64,000 nucleotides of DNA, from NCBI RefSeq assembly GCF_900176165.1, contig NZ_FWWU01000006.1:248001-312000 (forward strand), read 5' to 3'. The notes beneath the pieces were generated by a model. That model worked only from the letters and a program-made list of their open reading frames with translations, did no database searches and was not told the origin of the DNA. The translations under genes were made by a program, and so were the position numbers. Shown one piece after another: positions 18,012 through 25,984 of this stretch (the first letter of the stretch is position 1; each line of letters begins with the position of its first letter). Source of the stretch: Deinococcus hopiensis KR-140 (GTDB lineage Bacteria > Deinococcota > Deinococci > Deinococcales > Deinococcaceae).

Positions 18012-18484
18012 GGTGGATCCTTTACGGGAAGGCACGGGGCCAGCAAGAAGAGCGGGAAGCGGCGGGCAGGTGGGCGCGGCACTCTGGCCCAGGGCAGGGC
18101 CAGGCTCGGCAGCCGCGCGCCTTGCCCAGAGGATGCGGGAGGCCCGCTTGCACCCCACTCGCCTGAAAGCGGCTGGCGGAAACGCCCATGGCCCTGTCGG
18201 TCACGCGTTCAAGAACGGCGGGCACTGCGCGTCTTCCGGTGCCCTGGCGCCGTGCGGCACAACCCGGAGCAACCCGAGGAGATCACCGGGGTGTGGGAGG
18301 TGCAACTGCTGGAGTGGGGCGGCCCGCGCAATACGGTTTTCGGAGCGGACGGAACGGATGACCCGGCAATCTCACCAGGGATAAACCGGAAGCCCTATAA
18401 AAATGGGTCCGGTTGGAAAACCGATCCCTTCAGGGGCTGGGTGCAGAACCCAGCCGCCCGCAGGGCAGTTGAAGCTGAAGCGCC
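18012..18484. other. Intergenic stretch with partial family-1 repeat
   Basis: No supported ORF is seen. At 18338-18425 a family-1 fragment on the minus strand contains GGCTTCCGGTTTATCCCTGG and the complement of GGACGGAACGGATGAC. The right end borders an IS200/IS605 remnant. Confidence 0.4.
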
Positions 18485-18650
18485 GTCATGTTCGTCATGC
18501 ACGCGCTGAAGGGTGACTCGTCCCGGTTTCTTCGGCAGGCGTTCCCTCACCTCAACACCCTGCCCGCCCTCTGGGCCCGGAGCGACTTCGTGTCCACGGC
18601 GGGCGTCATCAGCAGCGCGGTGGTGGAACGCCATATTGCCCCACAAAGAC
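18485..18650 (+). pseudogene. IS200-type TnpA (Y1 transposase) remnant
   Basis: The reading MHALKGDSSRFLRQAFPHLN, LWARSDFVSTAGVISSAVVE and RHI matches the C-terminal half of IS200/IS605 Y1 transposases, including the helix that bears the catalytic Tyr region. The N-terminal half with the HUH motif is absent. It is immediately followed by TnpB-like sequence in the same direction. Confidence 0.6.
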
Positions 18651-18659
18651 GCAGGAAGC

Positions 18660-19690
18660 CGCACGGTTCGGGCAACTGCGGCTGTACCGCACCCTGTACA
18701 ACGCGGCCCTGGAAGAACGTATCGGGGCGTACCGCAAGGCAGGCGCGAGCCGGAACTACCACGACCAGGCGAATCTGCTGGGTGAACTGAAGGGGCGCAC
18801 TTCCGGAGTACAAAGGGGTCTACGGCCAAGTGCTGCGAGGCGTTCTCCAGCGACTGGAGAAGGCATTCATGGCGTTCTTCCGGCACGTGAAGTCTGGGGA
18901 GAAACCGGGGAAGCCCCGGTTCCAGGGCCGGGACCGCCACGACCCGTTCACCTCCCTGCAGTCGGGATACAGCGTGTCCGAAGATGGCCGCACCGCGCAC
19001 CTTCTCCAAGCTTGGCAACGTCCGCATTCCTCTGGGCCGCCCATGGGAGCAAAACCAAGACGGCCACCGTGATTTACAACTGCGGCGAGCAGTTACGTCT
19101 CGTACATCTGCGAAGTCGAGGCGCGTCCGTTCCCCCAGCCGGGAAGCAGCGTGGACGTGGGAACCACCCATTTCTGCATCACCTCTGGTGGGAAGTTTCA
19201 CAACAACCCCCGCTTCTTCCAGACCGCCATGAAGAAGTTGCGCGTGGCTCAGCGGGCAGTCGCCCGCAAGCTGCCAAACTGCACCGCAAGGTCGCGAGGC
19301 AGCGGTTGGACTTCCATCACAGGGTCGCCCTGAAGCTGGTTCGGGAGCGTGACGTCATCGCCCACGAAGTGCCCAACGTCGGTGGTATGGGGCGCGGGAA
19401 TCTGGCCTGCAGCCTCCATGACGGTGGGTGGAGTCAGTTCTGCCAGCTTCTCGCTTTCAAGGCAGCGTGCGCCGGAAAGCGGGTTGAGGCGGTAGACCCT
19501 CGGTACACCTCGCAGCGCTGTCACGCTTGCGGGCATACCGAGAAGGCGAACCGGGTCAGCCAGGCCCGCTTCGGGTGCCGCAACTGCCGCCACACAGCAA
19601 ACGCTGATCATCGCGCCGCCCTGAACATTCTGGCCCTGGCAGAGCCTTCGCCGCTTAACAAAGGCGGCTACGCCATACGTGCGGCGAGAA
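18660..19690 (+). pseudogene. tnpB: TnpB (RNA-guided nuclease family of IS605), frameshifted
   Basis: Parts of TnpB are visible in changing frames. N-terminal LYRTLYNAALEERIGAYRKA is in one. The central DVGTTHFCITSGGKFHNN carries the first RuvC Asp. The C-terminal AVDPRYTSQRCHACGHTEKA with CRNCRHTANADHRAALNI supplies the CXXC...CXXC zinc ribbon and last RuvC Asp. At least two frameshifts and missing blocks make it inactive as written. It belongs to the same general class as Deinococcus ISDra2 TnpB. No reRNA scaffold was identified with certainty 3' of the gene. Confidence 0.75.
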
Positions 19691-20149
19691 TCCCACTGCC
19701 AAAGCAGGGGGAGTGTCAAAACTGGCCCATCACGCGGGCAGACGCCGTTCATTCGGACGCCGTTCATCACGCCCCGCGGGGCCGCAGGGGGAGGCGTGCA
19801 CCCACCTGGGATACCCGCGGTCGGCCACGGCCTTTTACCGTGGCCGACCGCAGCGACTCCGCTCCGAGCGCCGAATCCATTTCGCTCCATTCGGCCCTGC
19901 TGCGTCAGCGGTGCCCGTACGGACCGCGTCTCCCACCATCTGGCGCGTCCGCACACCGCATCGGTCCTGCTGGCGCGGATTGACCTCTTCGGGCATTTGG
20001 TGGCCCCAGGCGCCCCGAAGGACGCGCTGCGCCCCCCAAAGGGCAGGGGAGAGGGTGATGTGGCGCCCCCGCCTTCAGGACGTAGCGCTGCTGTTCCCCG
20101 GACAGGGCTGGAGTGGACGACGCCGGGCACGCAGCTTCGGTGCACCGGT
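19691..20149. other. Intergenic, no gene seen
   Basis: Apart from the hairpin at 19817-19851, frames are shadows. This is the 3' flank shared by the TnpB remnant and the Rep gene, which converge here. Confidence 0.35.
19817..19851. terminator. Perfect 14-bp hairpin between converging genes
   Basis: GCGGTCGGCCACGG, a 7-nt loop CCTTTTA, then the exact complement CCGTGGCCGACCGC. There is no downstream T run on either strand. A bidirectional transcription stop or a remnant of an IS200/IS605 end hairpin are both possible. Confidence 0.4.
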
Positions 20150-21556
20150 CTACTCGTGCCCAGGGTCACCGCCCGTCGCCTCGCTGCTGGAGACCATCCG
20201 CCGCGCGCCCCATAATGTGATCGTGCGGGCCGGATCAGGATCGTGCCGCAGCGCCATCAATTCCGCAATGCTCACGCGCTCTTCCACGAACAGCGCGGCG
20301 GCCTCCAGAACGAGCATGTCCGTCAGCGGTACCCCACGGAGCAAAATCCGCGCGCTCGCGGCGGTGCGCGGCGGTTCCAGCAGGGGCTCGGGATCCCGCG
20401 GCGGGGAGGACTGGGGCCTGCCGGGCTTTGCGGCTGCGCCTTCCTGCAGCGGGACGGGAGCCGTTCCTGGGAGGGGGACCAGCGGGTACTTGGCCGGGTG
20501 GCGCATCAGGTCGACGAGCAGCGCCGCGCCGTTGCGGGCCTTGTACCCAGCGGCGACCAGCTGCTCAAAGCGGGCGACGCGCTCCCGAACGGTGGATAGG
20601 CCGTGCTCGGAAGCCTGCTGTACGGCCACCGCGTGGCTGACGCCATGCTTGCGGAGCAGCGCCACCGCCTCGGGATCAGCTGGGGTGGGCGAGGTCTCGG
20701 CGAAGGTGTAGAGGATCTCCAGGGCGTCGCCCCGGCCGAAGTAGTCCACGCTCGCCAGGAAGCCGTGTTCCGAGAGCTGCTGATGGGCGGGTTCGAGGCT
20801 GCGCCGAATCCGGCTGGGCCGGGTATCGAGGATCCCCAGGTGTTGCGCCCAGGCCCGCAGGTTCACCTGAAAGCTGCTGACCTGCGGCTGTCCGTATGGA
20901 GAACGCTGCTCCGAGAGCAGGCGGAAGAGCAGGCGGGGAAGAGGCTGCTGCAACCGCCGGAGAAAGGTGATGTCCAGCGGCCGGATGTAACCGCTGCGAA
21001 TGCTGGAGGCGAGGTCGCTGTCAAGCGTGATTTCCAGCAGGGACTCGGCGCGTATCTGGCCGAGCAGCTCGGGCCTGCGGTCGCGATCGGTAACGACGAA
21101 TTTGAGCACCAGGCTGGTGTTCACGCTCCGAAAGCGCAGGTCCTGGTTGTCGAACCATGAATCGCTGATCTTGTACACCGTTCCCTGCAACCGCCGCAGA
21201 CTGCTCTCAAGCGTCGCGTAGTGAAACCCGCTGTCACCCAGACTCGAATACTGCAGCAGGGCGTAAGCCGTGACGCGAACGACCCCACTGTCTGGCATGC
21301 CTGCGGCGACGTAGGCGTTGACCAGGCCCAGCAGCACGTCGTTGTCGACGCCGTGCGGCACCACGTCCTTCCGGGGAGCGGTGCATTCTACGCGGAGGGT
21401 AACGCCCACGCCGTCCAGCGACGGATATTCCTTGGTCCACGACGTCATGTCAGCCGGCACACGGTTCGTGGCGAGCACAAGAGACAACCGCGCGAGGTTA
21501 CGCTCGTCGTGGCCGTCTACCTGACTCCGTCGGGCGGGCTTCGCCATGGTGTTCAT
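20150..21556 (-). CDS. Plasmid replication initiator protein (RepA/RPA type)
   Basis: This 468-aa initiator begins MNTMAKPARRSQ at ATG 21556, with AGGGA 9 nt upstream. The N-terminal two thirds (SLVLATNRVPADMTSWTKEY, YALLQYSSLG, TLESSLRRLQGTVYKISDSW, SGYIRPLDITFLRRLQQPLP, RLLFRLLSEQR, FQVNLRAWAQHLGIL) have the wording of Deinococcus-Thermus plasmid replication initiator proteins, with tandem winged-helix domains that bind iterons. The C-terminal part is Pro-rich and variable. It is transcribed away from the iteron array at 21721-22120, which it should bind to start replication and to autorepress. No ParA/ParB pair is next to it. Confidence 0.9.
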   Translation of the reverse strand: MNTMAKPARRSQVDGHDERNLARLSLVLATNRVPADMTSWTKEYPSLDGVGVTLRVECTAPRKDVVPHGVDNDVLLGLVNAYVAAGMPDSGVVRVTAYALLQYSSLGDSGFHYATLESSLRRLQGTVYKISDSWFDNQDLRFRSVNTSLVLKFVVTDRDRRPELLGQIRAESLLEITLDSDLASSIRSGYIRPLDITFLRRLQQPLPRLLFRLLSEQRSPYGQPQVSSFQVNLRAWAQHLGILDTRPSRIRRSLEPAHQQLSEHGFLASVDYFGRGDALEILYTFAETSPTPADPEAVALLRKHGVSHAVAVQQASEHGLSTVRERVARFEQLVAAGYKARNGAALLVDLMRHPAKYPLVPLPGTAPVPLQEGAAAKPGRPQSSPPRDPEPLLEPPRTAASARILLRGVPLTDMLVLEAAALFVEERVSIAELMALRHDPDPARTITLWGARRMVSSSEATGGDPGHE

Positions 21557-21618
21557 GGTAAGGCATCCCTGTGGCAAGGGAGGGATCAGCCTCGCGACCT
21601 CGGTGTCGCCCCTCTGAT

Positions 21619-21666
21619 GTTGATCATTGATCTTTTAAAAGAAGTAAAAAATAATAATGATGATCA
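21619..21666. other. AT-rich unwinding-like region of the origin
   Basis: Between rep and the iterons lies TTGATCATTGATCTTTTAAA followed by GTAAAAAATAATAATGATG and a TGATGATCATCA palindrome. It is by far the most AT-rich spot nearby and sits where plasmid origins place their melting element. No consensus DnaA box was found. Confidence 0.6.
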
Positions 21667-21720
21667 TCATCAAGGGAGCGGCGTACGTGCGTACTGGACG
21701 GTGTCCTTGCCCCTTACTGC

Positions 21721-22120
21721 TCAAAGTCACGGTAGCTTCTGCCCAAAGTCACGGTAGTTCCCGGGGCGATCTGCCCAAAGTCACGGGAATTCGCAGGAGC
21801 CGAGTGTCCAAAGTCACGGTAGCTTCTGCTCAAAGTCACGGTAGTTCCTGGGGCGATCTGCCCAAAGTCACGGGAATTCGCAGGAGCCGAGTGTCCAAAG
21901 TCACGGTAGCTTCTGCTCAAAGTCACGGTAGTTCCTGGGGCGATCTGCCCAAAGTCACGGTAGCTGGGCCGCACAGCGCACGTCAAAGGGTCTGTGCGGG
22001 CGGTTCCACGAGTTCCTCACGGGCCTTGTAACAACGTCCTCCTCGTCCGCCCGCACAGACGCACGCCCCGCTGCTCAAAGTCACGGTATAAAGTCGCCTG
22101 GGGCTGTCCAAAGTCACGGG
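21721..22120 (+). repeat. Iteron array: plasmid replication origin
   Basis: Eleven copies of CAAAGTCACGG(T/G) in direct orientation begin at 21722, 21744, 21776, 21809, 21831, 21863, 21896, 21918, 21950, 22076 and 22109. The first nine fall in a higher-order unit of 87 bp with internal spacing of 22, 32 and 33 bp, repeated almost three times. Spacings near multiples of 11 bp (22, 33) put binding sites on the same helix face. The last two iterons are set apart by about 110 bp containing an inverted repeat. The neighbouring initiator gene makes this an oriV. Confidence 0.92.
21989..22060. promoter_or_regulatory. Inverted repeat within the origin
   Basis: TCTGTGCGGGCGG at about 21990 and CCGCCCGCACAGA at about 22047 are exact complements separated by some 45 bp. 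They lie in the gap between iterons 9 and 10. This could be an extra Rep, partition or incompatibility site. No protein binding can be assigned from sequence. Confidence 0.5.
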
Positions 22121-22314
22121 CACAGTTGAGGCCTGCTGCGGAATGGGGGAGGGGAGGGAGGCGCGCGTCCTTGGGTGGAGCACACGGCACAGTTCAGGCG
22201 CCGGGCCCGTGCGTAAGCCCCTGCTCTTTTCCAGTCTTTTCCAGGGGTTTGGGGCCCTTCCCCACGGTCTCCCGTCGTCGCGAGCAGCATCGGGCCAACC
22301 GGGTCGTCCAAACC

Positions 22315-22737
22315 TCAGCGTTCGGGCGAATCGGTGCCCGAAGCTGGTGCTTGATCGCCGCCAACATGACCTTCCGCATGCGAAGCGGGGTCTGCGCTGC
22401 TGGACGCCATGCCCGTTCGTAAGGTCTGCCAGTCTTCCGACCACTTGAGCAGCGGCATCAGGTTGGCCAGCAACGCCTGGCCCAGTGGACTTAAGGCGTA
22501 GCCGCCTGTGACTGCCGATTCGACAAGGACTGTTTCGCGCAGTTCCCGCAACCGCTGGTTTAGCACCGTCGGGGACATGTCGTCACAGCGGCGGCGCAAT
22601 TCCCGGAAGGTCAGGGATTCATCCCGCAATTCCCAGAGAATCCGCAGCACCCAGCGGCGTCCAAGCAAATCCAAGAGCGCCATGATGGGCCGGCCTGTAC
22701 TGGAACCGCGAACCGGGCGGCCTGGAGTGGGAACCAT
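22315..22737 (-). CDS. HxlR-family transcriptional regulator
   Basis: This 140-aa protein has the HxlR winged helix: LLDLLGRRWVLRILWELRDE, LTFRELRRRCDDMSPTVLNQ, RLRELRETVLVE and GYALSPLGQALL. The N-terminal Cys typical of redox-sensing HxlR members is absent. The start has TAGCAT 6 nt upstream of GGGGGATG, consistent with leaderless expression. It is divergent from the AhpD-like gene at 22823 and probably controls it through the shared 85-bp gap. Confidence 0.9.
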   Translation of the reverse strand: MVPTPGRPVRGSSTGRPIMALLDLLGRRWVLRILWELRDESLTFRELRRRCDDMSPTVLNQRLRELRETVLVESAVTGGYALSPLGQALLANLMPLLKWSEDWQTLRTGMASSSADPASHAEGHVGGDQAPASGTDSPER

Positions 22738-22740
22738 CCC

Positions 22741-22800
22741 CCTATGCTACATGTTCCCTCGCGAAGTGCTACGCTTTCCGTAGCGGTGTTCGAATCTCCG
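22741..22800. promoter_or_regulatory. Divergent promoter region with dyad
   Basis: GCTACG-CTTTC-CGTAGC (about 22774-22790) is a perfect 6-bp dyad in the gap between the HxlR gene and the AhpD-like gene. A second half site, TGCTACATG, lies about 25 bp upstream. This is the expected position for an HxlR operator; binding is inferred. Confidence 0.5.
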
Positions 22801-22822
22801 ACTCGTCGCCCGAGGAGACAGT

Positions 22823-23395
22823 ATGGCAACTGCGCGCATTGAACCTCTGGAAGCCCCCTTCAACCCCGCGATCACTGCCACCTTCAGCCGCTATCTTCCG
22901 CTGAACATGGCCCCCCTGAAGCTCTTTCGCACGCAGGCGCACAACCCACGGGTCTTGCAGCGCATGTTTGCCGGGAACCTGCTTGATCCCGGGTCAATCA
23001 GTCTCCGCCTACGCGAATTGGTGATTTTACGGACCTGCGCCCGCTGCGGCTCTGAATACGAATGGGGCGTTCACGTCGCGCTGTTTGCAGCGCGGGCCGC
23101 CCTGGAAGTCACTGACATTGCCGCCACGCTGCAGCGCGACCTCTCCGCAGTCACCCTGCCAGCGAATGAATGGATTGTGCTGAAGGCCGCCGACGAGCTG
23201 CATGACACCTCAACCCTCTGTGACGGCACCTGGCGGGCGCTGGCCGAGCACCACTCGAACCCGCAGATTCTCGAAATCATCGCGTTGGTCGGCCATTACC
23301 ACGCCGTTTCCTTTGCGACCAATGCCCTGGCTATTGAGCCTGAGCCGTTCGCCGCGAGGTTCAGCGGGTCCGTCTCTCTGCCCTCGGTACAGTGA
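22823..23395 (+). CDS. Carboxymuconolactone decarboxylase/AhpD-like protein
   Basis: This 190-aa protein belongs to the carboxymuconolactone decarboxylase family: FNPAITATFSRYLPLNMAPL, SLRLRELVILRTCARCGSEY, EWGVHVALF and IALVGHYHAVSFATNALAIE. It carries a CARC pair and the EYEWGVH motif. Members act as peroxidase-like proteins or lactone decarboxylases. GAGGAG lies 6 nt upstream of the ATG. Divergent placement with an HxlR gene is a common arrangement and suggests induction by a small electrophile or oxidant. Confidence 0.88.
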   Translation: MATARIEPLEAPFNPAITATFSRYLPLNMAPLKLFRTQAHNPRVLQRMFAGNLLDPGSISLRLRELVILRTCARCGSEYEWGVHVALFAARAALEVTDIAATLQRDLSAVTLPANEWIVLKAADELHDTSTLCDGTWRALAEHHSNPQILEIIALVGHYHAVSFATNALAIEPEPFAARFSGSVSLPSVQ

Positions 23396-23500
23396 TTGGT
23401 TGGGGAGGCCGCACCCCAGAACGTGCATGGGCGTGCGGGGAGCCCTGGGCACAATAGCTGAGCTCGACTTTGGCCATTGCCCGTGGCAGAGCTGCGCAGG

Positions 23501-23923
23501 TCACAGTGGTGGGGTTGAAGCGGGAATAACGGCCAGGGTGCACCTCGATGCGCAGACGCCCCGGCCCTGCTCATCCACAATCTCGATTTGCCACACCTGG
23601 GTGGTGCGCCCCTGATGAATGGGCGTCGCCGTCGCGGTCACAAAGCCGCTCCGCACCGCCCGCAGGTGATTCGCATTAATCTCCAGCCCGACGGCCGTCA
23701 TGCCGCGCGCCGCAACACTGAGGTGCGCGCCGACGCTGGCAGCCGTTTCGGCGAGCACCACGCTCGCCCCGCCGTGCAGCACCCCGAACGGCTGGTGAAC
23801 GCGTCGCTCAACTGGCATGCGGGCCACCACCCGCTCACTGCCAGCTTCTAGAATCTCGATCCCAAGGTGGTCCGGCAGTGCGCCGCGGGCGTGTTCACTG
23901 AGCTGGGCAAGGGACGTATTCAT
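23501..23923 (-). CDS. PaaI/MenI-type hotdog thioesterase
   Basis: The protein is 140 aa with a single hotdog domain: LGIEILEAGSERVVARMPVE, QPFGVLHGGASVVLAETAAS and TPIHQGRTTQVWQIEI. The HGG and catalytic Glu in LAETAAS are intact, as in acyl-CoA thioesterases of the EntH/YdiI/PaaI group. Its ATG overlaps the TGA of the upstream thioesterase (ATGA at 23920-23923), so the two are translationally coupled. Confidence 0.9.
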   Translation of the reverse strand: MNTSLAQLSEHARGALPDHLGIEILEAGSERVVARMPVERRVHQPFGVLHGGASVVLAETAASVGAHLSVAARGMTAVGLEINANHLRAVRSGFVTATATPIHQGRTTQVWQIEIVDEQGRGVCASRCTLAVIPASTPPL

Positions 23924-24495
23924 GGGGCGCTCCTCTGCGGCCGCAGGATCAAGCAGGTGGTTGTGGCGTGAGCAAACAGCCTGTCCCGCTCATCGAGTAG
24001 CCGCGCCTGCGCGGTCGCCACCTGCCGAGACACACTGAGCACCTCACCGACGGCGCGAACTTCCCCCATGCCCACGAGCAGGGGCCGGATGTAGTTCACT
24101 TTGAGTTCGAGGGTCGTGTAACCCACGCCGGTGGGGAGTCGCGTGTGGATCGCGCAGCCAAGCGCAGAATCGAGCAGTGTCGCGTACACCCCGCCGTGAA
24201 CGCTTCCGATGGGGTTGTAATGAAACTCTTGCGGGACCATGCGGAAAGTCACGCGGCCGTCCTCGATGTCCTCCTCGCGCGCCAGAGAGAAGTCGAGGCT
24301 CGCCGCGATGGGTGGACCGGGAAAGTCTCCACGCACCATCGCGCGCAAATAGTCCAGTCCGCTGAGGTGCCGCGCCGCTTCGGCGCCGACCAGGGGGTCT
24401 TCCCAGGTATAGGTACGCACGCGTGTCTCCCGGTGGGGTTCGTCCCCCACTGAAGTGGCCGGTGAGGCAGGACTTGGCGAAGTGCGGTCGGTCAT
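23920..24495 (-). CDS. PaaI-family hotdog thioesterase, longer paralogue
   Basis: This 191-aa protein carries a hotdog domain after an 80-residue N-terminal extension: GLDYLRAMVRGDFPGPPIAA, FHYNPIGSVHGGVYATLLDS, ALGCAIHT and LELKVNYIRPLLVGMGEVRA. The HGG and the Asp in LLDSALG provide the active site. The layout is that of the larger aromatic-CoA or medium-chain thioesterases. AAGGAG is 5 nt from the ATG. It is the first gene of a two-gene operon whose promoter region contains the TATATGAT palindrome at 24581. Confidence 0.9.
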   Translation of the reverse strand: MTDRTSPSPASPATSVGDEPHRETRVRTYTWEDPLVGAEAARHLSGLDYLRAMVRGDFPGPPIAASLDFSLAREEDIEDGRVTFRMVPQEFHYNPIGSVHGGVYATLLDSALGCAIHTRLPTGVGYTTLELKVNYIRPLLVGMGEVRAVGEVLSVSRQVATAQARLLDERDRLFAHATTTCLILRPQRSAP

Positions 24496-24580
24496 TCGGA
24501 CTCCTTACGGCGCGTTGCTGAGGGGGAATCGTGACTGCGCTGCAGTGACCCCTGGGTATGCCGTCCTCAGGGACAACTCC

Positions 24581-24602
24581 TATATATGATACATATCATA
24601 TA
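24581..24602. promoter_or_regulatory. AT-rich palindrome, probable TetR-type operator
   Basis: TATATGATACATATCATATA is an almost perfect palindrome in otherwise GC-rich DNA. It lies 85 bp upstream of the thioesterase operon and just before a decayed TetR-like gene on the other strand. Operators of this form are common for TetR regulators in divergent arrangements. Confidence 0.6.
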
Positions 24603-24769
24603 AAGAGTGCTGGCGTTGCCGGCGCAGGCAGGATGGCCAGGACAGCCCAGTTTCTCCCAAAGAAAACCCCGTGCGGATCAGGCGCGCCAAAAGGAGCATC
24701 ATGGTGTTCGGTCATTCCAACCAGGGATCACCCGCTTTGCGTCCTGCCAGCACAGGGATGGCCTGAGAG

Positions 24770-25170
24770 CGGGCATGCCCAGGAGACGCCCGAGAAGGTC
24801 CTGAGCGCCGGGCCTGTGATCTTCAGGGCAGACGGGCGAAGCACCGCTGGCATCGGGCGTCTGCTGGGGAAGGCAAGGTTTCCCCACGGCGGGTTCTACG
24901 CCCACTTTGTCAGCAAAGATGCCCTCGTCCAGCAGTTCCTGGTGCGCAGCCTCAGGGGAACGTCCAACACCCTCCTGCGAGCTGCTGGGCATACGCCTCC
25001 GTATGGCCTGGTCGGCATGGTCCGCAACTACGTCATTCGTCAGCACTGCGGCGAGGCGCAGGCAGAGGGAAGCTGCGTGCTGCCGCCCCTCGCTGCTGAG
25101 ATCGCCCGGCGCTTCGCGGTCTCCAGCAGGCTTGTCAGACGAGCCCCACGAACCTGCAGTGGGTGGTCAG
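24770..25170 (+). pseudogene. TetR-family regulator, degenerate
   Basis: The recognisable HTH region is PEKVLSAGPVIFRADGRSTA, GIGRLLGKARFPHGGFYAHF, VSKDALVQQF. The ligand-domain start follows (LVGMVRNYVIRQHCGEAQAE, GSCVLPPLAAEIARR), after which homology fades. A good start codon and ribosome site are lacking. The gene is divergent from the thioesterase operon and probably once controlled it through the palindrome at 24581. Confidence 0.55.
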
Positions 25171-25339
25171 ACAACCTCATCTGCGCCGCTGCCCACTGGT
25201 GGTCTGCTCAGCGCCCGGTTGGGGTTTGGCCGCGTCCTGCTGGGCGGCCTGGACTCCGGAGTGCCGGGGGGCGATGCTCACCGCGCCGTCATCCTCGCAG
25301 AACCTGGTGCTCCACTCAAAGCATCTTCCGGATAGACTT

Positions 25340-25786
25340 TTAATGGTCGGCAGCAGTTGAAGCTTCAGACGCACCTCGCCCGTAAACAGCTGTGTGATCC
25401 GTGTTGTGGGCCACCACGGGCTGCCACCTTCCATCCCGCCGCGCCACGACCAGGTGAAGCATGCCCCGGCGTGGAGGAAGAGCTTCACCCTGGAATGAAG
25501 TGTGTCCACGCATGGTCCAATGAATATTTACGCAAGCCACGTCCGGCGTCACGAATCTGATGGGCATTTCCTCCACATCAATAACCGCATTCCTGAACAA
25601 CTTCGTAAAGGGCATCACGTGCAACTCCGCAATGGCAGTCTGCCCCCGGGCCGTGTTCCCAACCACATCGGTAAACTCGGCGTCCGCTGCGAATGAGGAC
25701 GCGAAGCGCAGTGGATCGAGCGTCCTCCACTGATCAATCAAATGCTGAGTGGCCTGCTCTACGGTCGACTGATTCGTCTGAGACAC
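25340..25786 (-). CDS. SgcJ/EcaC-type SnoaL-like (NTF2 fold) protein
   Basis: The protein is 148 aa from GTG 25786, with AGGGGG 5 nt upstream. Its pattern (LIDQWRTLDPLRFASSFAAD, AEFTDVVGNTARGQTAIAEL, MPFTKLFRNAVIDVEEMPI, GMLHLVVARRDGRWQPVVAH) matches SgcJ/EcaC DUF4440/SnoaL-like proteins. These are small pocket proteins involved in polyketide chemistry or of unknown role. There is no signal peptide. The upstream flank carries a family-1 repeat. Confidence 0.8.
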   Translation of the reverse strand: MSQTNQSTVEQATQHLIDQWRTLDPLRFASSFAADAEFTDVVGNTARGQTAIAELHVMPFTKLFRNAVIDVEEMPIRFVTPDVACVNIHWTMRGHTSFQGEALPPRRGMLHLVVARRDGRWQPVVAHNTDHTAVYGRGASEASTAADH

Positions 25787-25874
25787 AGCAACCCCCTTTG
25801 TTCTGGTAGAACAACCGTGACTCCTCAGTGGTTGTGCAACAGTGAGGTGCGCCCCCCTCAGGCGCACCTCGTCT

Positions 25875-25982
25875 AGGACGGCACGGCTGATTCAGCTTGC
25901 TTTCGATTCCGCGCGAGACCTCCACGTTTTTCCTGCGCTCGGGTAAACCAGTGGCCGCATCACGGATCAACCGGAAGCCTTA
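25875..25982 (-). repeat. Dispersed repeat, family 1
   Basis: On the minus strand this reads AAGGCTTCCGGTTGATCCGT, GATGCGGCCACTGG, then GAGCGCAGGAAAAACGTGGA, the same order as at 17268-17400. It ends 3 bp from the stop of the alcohol dehydrogenase. Confidence 0.55.
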
Positions 25983-25984
25983 TT

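Noticed and set aside
19249..20169. 306-codon minus ORF over the TnpB region
   Set aside because: It is antisense to the recognisable TnpB zinc ribbon and RuvC sequence.
21721..22120. Regularly spaced direct repeats that could be taken for a CRISPR array
   Set aside because: The repeat core is only about 13 bp, spacers are themselves repeated in an 87-bp unit, and a plasmid initiator gene is adjacent, so these are iterons.
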